Assembly: GCA_010356995.1 (NCBI GenBank)
Contig: ML996692.1
Location: 1,215,344 to 1,279,343 of the forward strand
Source of the DNA: Trichodelitschia bisporula
Lineage: Eukaryota; Ascomycota; Dothideomycetes; Phaeotrichales; Phaeotrichaceae
Reading direction: 5' to 3'
DNA: 64,000 bases
Position 1 is the first letter of the stretch, and the number at the start of each line of letters is the position of its first letter. The position numbers were made by a program, and so were the translations under genes. The notes beneath the pieces were generated by a model. The model ran no database searches and was not told the origin of the DNA. It saw nothing but the letters and a program-made list of their open reading frames with translations. Positions 58,266 to 64,000 of this stretch are shown in pieces.

Positions 58266-59707
58266 TCATGATGCCGGCATTGGCATCACGGCCGGACTCT
58301 TCTGGCCATTTCTTCCAACCGCTCGCACACCGAAAATGACATTGTCCTTACTAATTGGCAACGTGGCACTGCCAATGTTGCCGACATCGCGGTAGAATTC
58401 CCACAGCGGTGCATCTGTCCTCCGCCAGACGATCTCATACCCCTTGAGGTCCGATTCCGCACTTCTCGTCCAGCGCAGGCGGCTATCGTCAGCAAGCGTG
58501 GTAGTGTCGATCACGACATTGCGAGGCCTACCAGGCGCGCTGGCCAGCGACCACAGCGTGGCGAGATTGAGCCGTGTTACGCGAGCAACAAAGTCGTAGT
58601 CGATGAATTCCGGCAGATCGCCATACTGCTTACCATTGACCATGCGCACATCCTGATGCTGGTGCGTGAAGTCCTCATTGGGCTCGGTGAAGCGAACGGC
58701 CGCATAGCCCTGCTGCAAGAAGCTAGAGTGGTCGCCGCCCCGCAGATAGCGGTCCAGCCGGTATACCGTCTGGGTCCGCATCTCCGGCAGCTGGGTCTCA
58801 CCGATGAAGCGCGCTAGCTCCCGTGCCGGTGAGTCGTTTTCTCCTCCGATGTTTAATCGGCGCCGTGCCTCGGCTGCGGATTCGGTCAGCGGCGGTCCTT
58901 GCGCGAAGACTCGGATGCTGTGCGCATCACGTTGGCCCCGCGCGCCAACAGAGCTGCCGACAATGTCGTTGTTCAGCATGGCCTCGACATAGGTGCCATT
59001 CTTCTTCAGCGACTGTGCCAGGAATGCCGATCCGTAAAGGCCTTGCTCCTCGCCCGCTACGGCGGCGAAGATGATGGTGGCCTTAGGTGGCCGCTGAGAG
59101 ATGATCCGGCAGAGCTCCATCACGACTGCTGAGATGAGATAACGCTGGGAATAACGGGTTTAAACCTACCAGCCACTCCCGAGGCATCGTCATTGGCTCC
59201 AGGCGCGTCGCTTTCGTAGTCGTTCACGTCCGTAACCCTGCTATCGTAGTGTCCGGCAACCACGTAGACGCGCGACGGATCGGCCGTGCCCTCGAGTGTT
59301 GCAACGACGTTGCTGATGCGCACGGGGAATGGGATGCGCGATGCGACGCCTTGATCGTAGCCCGGGGTGTCGACGGTCAGCCTGACGCCCGCTGCTGCGG
59401 CGTAGCGTTGCATCTCCGTCGCGATCCAGTCACGCGCGGCGCCGATGCCGCGCTTGGGGTCGGTTTGCGTGGAGAGCGTGTGACGCGTGCCGAAGGAGAC
59501 GAGTTTTTCCACCGTGTGCCGTATGCGGGCCGGGTCGACGGCGTCAAGGAGACTCTGGAGCTCGGGGTCGGGAATCCGTCGTTCTACTGCAGTGCCAACG
59601 CCTTGCCATTCTGGTGCAGGCCACGAACAGTTGCCAGTTACGAAGGGAAAGGTCTGCGCGCTCAGCGACGCAGCGAGGGACAACAGGAGCCATGCCGCCA
59701 GAGCCAT
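58266..59707 (-). CDS. Secreted M28-family zinc aminopeptidase
   Basis: Exons 59707-59170 and 59128-58266 join in frame through a 41-nt intron to 466 residues. MALAAWLLLSLAASLSAQ is the signal peptide. The two-zinc site of family M28 is complete: GHYDSR (His), GANDDASG (bridging Asp), GEEQGLYGS (catalytic and ligand Glu), NNDIVG (Asp) and GGDHSSF (His). The C-terminal 100 residues (SRLRWTRSAESDLKGYEIVW, GVRAVGRNGQKSP) resemble a fibronectin type III fold. Such enzymes release N-terminal amino acids from peptides outside the cell. A DVNDYESDAPGAND spacer precedes the bridging aspartate. Confidence 0.93.
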
Positions 59708-60006
59708 TCTGTGCTGTCAAGCTGTCGTTGAACGAGTATCCTGAACATGTCTTCACCGTCGTGCATTTTGATCTCGAATCGAAGCCGATATATTGCATGT
59801 CGTCAGGTCGATATAGTACCCGCAGTGTGCTTGGGCCCCCGTGGTCCCCATGGCCCCGTAAGGCTGATTTCCGCTGATGCCTCAGCGCCTGACAGTGGCC
59901 AGCGACGTCAACCCCTGTCAAAATGTTGGTACGAACAGGTGGACATTGCTATGCTCCCCCAACACCACACACATTCACGCGACGGGCGAACCCGTCCTTT
60001 TTCGCC
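59708..60006. other. Divergent promoter region of the M28 and bos1 genes
   Basis: 299 bp between diverging starts. Nothing else seen. Confidence 0.4.
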
Positions 60007-60856
60007 ATGGTACGTCTTTCACATCATATGGGTCTACGCTAACATGTTAGAACGCGCTCTACAACTCGGCGCTCCGGCAAGGCTCGTCGATCCGCAGAGA
60101 CCTGGACACGCTGGCGGAAGGAGCGCAATCATCCCCAGCGCTTCTCGGTGCGTGCCCTCTCCTTTCAGGGGGTCATCGAGCTGTCTAACCAGCACAGGCC
60201 AGATCAACGCCTCACTCACATCCTTTTCGCGTACCATTGAGGACTACAACAAGTTGGCCAAGCAGGAGCTCGTGGCAGAGAAGCAAGCAAAGGCCTTCGA
60301 GCGCGTGAAGACCTTCCGCACCGAGCTGACCGATTATCGCGCTCGTTTAGAACACACCAAGCGGGAGGCCGAAGAGGCAGTGCGTTATTTCCGCCTCGAT
60401 CCTCGACTCAGCTGATCGCTGTAGCAAACAACCCAGGCCCGCACCGAGCTGCTTGGTCGCCGTCCACACCATGCCGCTACGCCGGAGAACCCTTACGCCG
60501 GCGCGTCCACGCCGCAGGGCCGCTACGGTGGCCACGCTTCTGCTTTTGGGGCGGCGCCGGCGGATGTTCCCCGCGAGGCGCACGCCCTGCGCGAGCAGAC
60601 CTTCTTCCAGCAGACGCATACGCAAATCGACGAGTTCCTCGAGCGTGGGGCCGATGTGCTCGCGGGCCTTGGACAGCAGCGCGAGATGCTCAAGGGCACG
60701 CAGCGCAAGTTGTATAGTGTCGGTAACACGTTGGGTATCAGCGGCGACACCATCCGGCGGGTCGAGCGTCGCGCACGGCAAGACAAGTGGATCTTCTGGG
60801 GTGGAGTAATAATCTTTTTTGTCTTTTGCTACTTTGTGCTGCGGTGGCTGCGGTAG
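60007..60856 (+). CDS. bos1: Qb-SNARE Bos1 (ER-Golgi transport)
   Basis: Exons 60007-60009, 60051-60147, 60198-60379 and 60437-60856 join in frame to 233 residues. The first coding exon is the start codon alone (ATG|GTACGT). The protein runs MNALYNSALRQGSSIRRDLD, SLTSFSRTIEDYNKLAKQEL, then LLGRRPHHAATPENPYAG, a SNARE helix (DEFLERGADVLAGLGQQREM, LKGTQRKLYSVGNTLGISGD) and a C-terminal anchor (WIFWGGVIIFFVFCYFVL). Bos1 pairs with Sed5, Bet1 and Sec22 in vesicle fusion at the Golgi. The family N-terminus M-N-x-L-x-N-S-A-L-R-Q confirms the start-only exon. Confidence 0.95.
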
Positions 60857-60958
60857 GCGTTTGCTCGGGGTCTGGCGTTACTGGGCAGATTTGGCCAGAT
60901 ATGGGCAGTTTGAATTGAGCGACGTAATGGTACAGGTCTCTACATTGACAATCATATC

Positions 60959-61936
60959 TCACAGTATCAGCTCACCGACATCATCACGAAACAGATCATC
61001 CTCGCTCAGGTAATCGTCGTCGTCGTACATCACCCCTGAAGCAGCATCCTCCATCATATCCTGTCGCCGGGCCAGGTCGTACACATTACGACCCAGCTCG
61101 TGCACGCTGTGGCTCAACTCGTTCACCTTGCGGTCCAGCGCATCCCTCCCATCAAGTCCGCCTTGTCCCATCAGCATCCCACGCCGCCCAAACCTACGGC
61201 CCTGCGGCCGCAAGTAAGGTGGTCGTCTCCCCAGATGCAACCCCCGTCCACCGGGGAAATCGAGTGCTGGAATATCCACGCGCTGCAAGACCTCAGCGAT
61301 GCTACGACACACCTGTAGCCCCGCCGTAGTCCGCGCCACACGCGACAGCTCCTCCAGGACGAGTGGTCCACGCGCGATAATGATTTCACGCAGACAGGCG
61401 GCCAACTCGATCTCGCGGCCGCCGGACAGGAGGACCGTGCGTGCCCAGTTCAACACTTCGCCCGGACTGAGGCTCAGCGTGATTGCAGCGCCATGCTTGG
61501 CGAAGAATTGACATAACACACGGCGGATGCGGTTTGAGCGGCCCAAGGCCGCGATATCGGCGAAAGACTTGAACAGCCGGAATGTGTGCTGGAAGTTTGG
61601 GTAGAGCGATAGATACTCGCGCTCGAAGGTCGTCTCCAGGGCCTCCATTATGTCCAGCGCCGGGATCTCGGAGGGCCCGACGTGGCGGGCAAGGGAGGTG
61701 AGGAGGATGTGCATTGCTTCCATCAGCGCCTTGGTGTCTACGGGGTGGAGGAAGGGCATGAGTTGCAGGATTATGGGGCGCAGGTCGATGACGCGTTTGA
61801 ACTCGGCTAGCTGGGCTAGCCCGGGGAGATAGGCTTGCAGCACGCGCTGGTCGACGATTTGGCAGCGGCCGGGGCCGGTTGCGATGGCGACGTCGTTGTG
61901 GAAGGGACGTAGGGGGCGGCGGGTGAGGAGATCCAT
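60959..61936 (-). CDS. Hypothetical helical protein, acidic C-terminus
   Basis: Single exon of 325 codons, starting at the ATG at 61936 in a strong context (ACCATGG); the frame also runs upstream to 61975 without an ATG. The N-terminal 230 residues are alpha-helical with hydrophobic periodicity (VIDLRPIILQLMPFLHPVDT, ALMEAMHILLTSLARHVG), followed by a basic Gly/Arg segment (RRPPYLRPQGRRFGRRGM), a coiled-coil-like stretch (DRKVNELSHSVHELGRNVYD) and an acidic end (DDDDYLSEDDLFRDD). I recognise no family. It converges with bos1, with 102 bp between stops. Confidence 0.7.
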   Translation of the reverse strand: MDLLTRRPLRPFHNDVAIATGPGRCQIVDQRVLQAYLPGLAQLAEFKRVIDLRPIILQLMPFLHPVDTKALMEAMHILLTSLARHVGPSEIPALDIMEALETTFEREYLSLYPNFQHTFRLFKSFADIAALGRSNRIRRVLCQFFAKHGAAITLSLSPGEVLNWARTVLLSGGREIELAACLREIIIARGPLVLEELSRVARTTAGLQVCRSIAEVLQRVDIPALDFPGGRGLHLGRRPPYLRPQGRRFGRRGMLMGQGGLDGRDALDRKVNELSHSVHELGRNVYDLARRQDMMEDAASGVMYDDDDYLSEDDLFRDDVGELIL

Positions 61937-63580
61937 GGTTTGCAGTGTAGTTTGCAGTGAGTTTTGCACTGGCAAGCACCTGGCCGCGGCTGCCTGTCTT
62001 TATAACTGTCTGTCATGGCGGGCAAACTGGTCGTGAACTGCTCCTTGTGCTACCGGACGATGTTTGCGTTCGTGGCTGTGTTGCCGAGCAGCGCAAACAC
62101 CTGGCATGGAGCGGCAGGGCGGGCGGTCTGAGATGGCTTGAGTGGCTGCTATGGCCTTGCGGTGGACTGTCGATGGCGTATCTCGGCCCGCATCGGTCAC
62201 AAGCTGTCGTCATCCGCGTGGTTCTGTTGCACTGTGCAACACATCCCACGCTCTTGCTCTTCAGGCGGGTACGACTGACGAAGGCGAAGCGACAACGCGC
62301 CCCACGTTCTTGCTCTTCAGGCGGTTCCAAGTGATGAAGTCGAAGTGACGGCGAGGTACTTCTTGCATCTTCCACGCCCATCCGATAGCGGACACCGAAT
62401 CTGTCCCACCGTCCGCTTCCAAATCCGCTGATGAGTTCGAAGGTGCGGGTGACAGGCCATTGGGTTTGTTGGAATGACAGCTGCTGCCTCTGGGTGGTGG
62501 GTAGGAGTATATGACATCAAGGTAAGTATTCTCAAGGCACTCATGAGTACGGAAGGTATCGTTTGTATTCTGGAAGGGACCTATCTGCGAGGAAGGCAGG
62601 AAGCGAGGGTCAACACCTGGCCTAAGGGCAGGTATTGGCCAGGACAGTGGAAGGCGATATGGGACTACTGTTGTATATACTGCTGAGGGCCTTGCGACCC
62701 TGTTGTCTTCTTTGTCTTTTCCCAACCTTTTCAAAGGCTTACTTGCACTTTGCCTGCGATTAAGCCTTGCATGACCTACCATCTATCATACTTTCGCCCA
62801 CTCAGGCCGCCATCCGGAGTTGCATATTCCAGCGGATCGCGCACCATCTTCCCAATGCCGAGATATTCAAACCATGTACAGCTAGCCTCAAGGAAGGGAA
62901 GCACCGGGCGGGTTCGTAGGTGCTTAAATCCACCCAACATCGTCTAACAATGCTGATCGCTGGTGGTGTCCAGTCTGAAGTGGTGGGACATATGAAAGTG
63001 GGGCTCACGCAAGCGCAGGCGCAGGCGCAGGCGCAGGGGCGACCCGTCAGATCCCTGCATGCCGATCCAACTTGCTCAGTTTCAACATCAAGCCGTCAAC
63101 TGTTCACCTCAGTTTTCAGAGCGATATGATGCTCCACGTTTGCACTCATTTTTGCTTGCCATGCTGCAACCCTCCCTCCGCTTCTAGCCCGGCGAGCTCC
63201 CACTGGTCCTCCTTCTGGAGTTGGGGGACAGTGTGGCCCTCGAGATAGGCTGTCTGTGGTCAGGCTGCGCCCCCCGGTGCCGGTACCAACTGCAGCTGCT
63301 ACTGGATGGCCAGGATACACCGAGAATGCCTTTGCGCACTTGTCACAGCCTCCATGTAGTACACGGGGCTGGGAGCGCCGAGCCCCTCCGCACTGAGTAC
63401 TCCCACAGCTGAGGGCGAGTCGCTCGCGGACCTGGTTCATTTCCCATCAGCTTTTCGCCTCTCTAGCATCTCGGATCTGATGGACGAAGCGTCTTGACAG
63501 CTCTGAACCATTATGGTACGTATGTTTCTTCTCCGTAACCCCTTCTTCCTTGGGGTCGACTGTATTCCATTTTCTCCGCG
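61937..63580. other. 1.6-kb intergenic region with short repeats
   Basis: No supportable gene. It contains a 56-bp tandem duplication (62245-62353) and a GCGCAG hexamer run (63013-63036). Open frames are short and lack features. Both promoters of the flanking diverging genes should lie here. Confidence 0.4.
62245..62353. repeat. Two tandem copies of a 56-bp unit
   Basis: CCCACGCTCTTGCTCTTCAG at 62245 recurs as CCCACGTTCTTGCTCTTCAG at 62301, followed in both by GCGG and a shared GA-rich tail (GACGAAGGCGAAG / GATGAAGTCGAAG). Confidence 0.75.
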
Positions 63581-64000
63581 ATGTGCGGTGCAGTTGTATC
63601 GCCGTTTCTGAGCTCTGTCGACCATCGCATTTTGGCCCTACTGACTGTGTTCAAGCTCAGATTTCTGTTTAGCCCAAAGCCCACACATGGCAAGAAGCGC
63701 GATAGAGCTGTTGATGGGATCGAGTCGGACGCAGCTGATGATCACGTTGCACGCCGTGTCTGCGTCGGCCAACCCCCTCCCGAGCCCGGCGAGCAGCGCG
63801 TGTCACGATCATCATCGAGTCCCGGCCCCACAGGTCGCGAGACGGTTGTTCCCACATCGCTACCAAACTTGCGCACCCTAACCCTCGTCGCGGCGCCGAG
63901 CGGTTCTCCCGCTGTGGATGTCATATTCGTTCACGGACTCGGTGGTTCAAGCCATGCAACCTGGGCCAAAGGCGGCAACCCGGAGCTCTTCTGGCCAGGT
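63581..64000 (+). CDS. Alpha/beta-hydrolase-like protein, 5' partial
   Basis: A frame opens at the ATG at 63581 and runs through the right edge of the window (140 codons). After a Ser/Pro/Gly-rich and basic leader it reads LRTLTLVAAPSGSPAVDVIF, then VHGLGGSSHATWAK and GNPELFWPG. The string V-x-F-V-H-G-L-G-G followed by TW and LFWP is typical of the serine-esterase-like (DUF676/SERAC1-like) domain that often sits at the N-terminus of fungal NLR-type (NACHT or NB-ARC) proteins and also occurs alone. The nucleophile motif and any C-terminal domains lie outside the window. The exact start is uncertain since the frame is open to 63539. Confidence 0.6.
   Translation, partial: MCGAVVSPFLSSVDHRILALLTVFKLRFLFSPKPTHGKKRDRAVDGIESDAADDHVARRVCVGQPPPEPGEQRVSRSSSSPGPTGRETVVPTSLPNLRTLTLVAAPSGSPAVDVIFVHGLGGSSHATWAKGGNPELFWPG

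Noticed and set aside
63013-63036. GCGCAG hexamer run as a regulatory site
   Set aside because: Simple repeat with no nearby evidence for function.

Overview
The window is nuclear DNA of a filamentous ascomycete (Pezizomycotina). The evidence is the gene set (Hsp88, Spc24, Fis1, Met8, Ach1, SRP68, Bos1, an AA9 monooxygenase), dense genes on both strands, many 41-60 nt introns with GT..CTAAC..AG signals, and homologous fungal exon structures. I cannot name the species. All spliced models below were built by eye; unless stated, their exon phases sum exactly.

Layout. 0-2 kb: a broken or partial CorA-like gene running off the left edge, and a 52-residue-repeat protein. 2.8-7.8 kb: RING E3 ligase and phospholipase D. 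8-13.3 kb: three secreted proteins (serine/threonine-rich unknown, fasciclin-domain protein, AA9 lytic polysaccharide monooxygenase). 15.3-33.1 kb: housekeeping block (Hsp88, Irc3-like helicase, Rrn5-like SANT protein with an assembly gap, Gly/Tyr/Arg-rich protein, GYF protein, Spc24, Fis1). 34.4-39.3 kb: an accessory stretch with a cellobiose-dehydrogenase-like flavoenzyme that may splice to a GPI-anchor exon, and a small secreted glycine-rich gene built from symmetric mini-exons. 39.3-62 kb: second housekeeping block (METTL16, Met8, Ach1, MMS1_N/DDB1-like protein, TBC GAP, SRP68, mitochondrial PPR protein, M28 peptidase, Bos1, an unknown conserved-looking protein). 63.6-64 kb: the 5' end of an alpha/beta-hydrolase-like gene.

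Functional links. The AA9 enzyme (12.2 kb) and the CDH-like dehydrogenase (36 kb) are both extracellular redox enzymes of plant-cell-wall attack and could be electron partners, though they are not clustered. Several neighbours act in membrane traffic or organelle biology (Bos1, TBC GAP, SRP68, Fis1, PPR, Irc3), but this looks like normal gene mixing rather than an operon-like unit.

Most notable: the mini-exon secreted gene at 38.0-38.7 kb. After a signal-peptide exon come internal exons of 42, 72, 36 and 36 nt, all phase 1, each encoding a variant of a Gly-Leu-rich unit of about 12 residues; every exon can be skipped without changing frame. Other points are the possible secreted/GPI-anchored splice switch, a Tyr-to-Phe change at the inferred axial copper position of the AA9 enzyme, a GC-AG intron in the fasciclin gene, and a 90-nt pure C tract in a GYF-gene intron.
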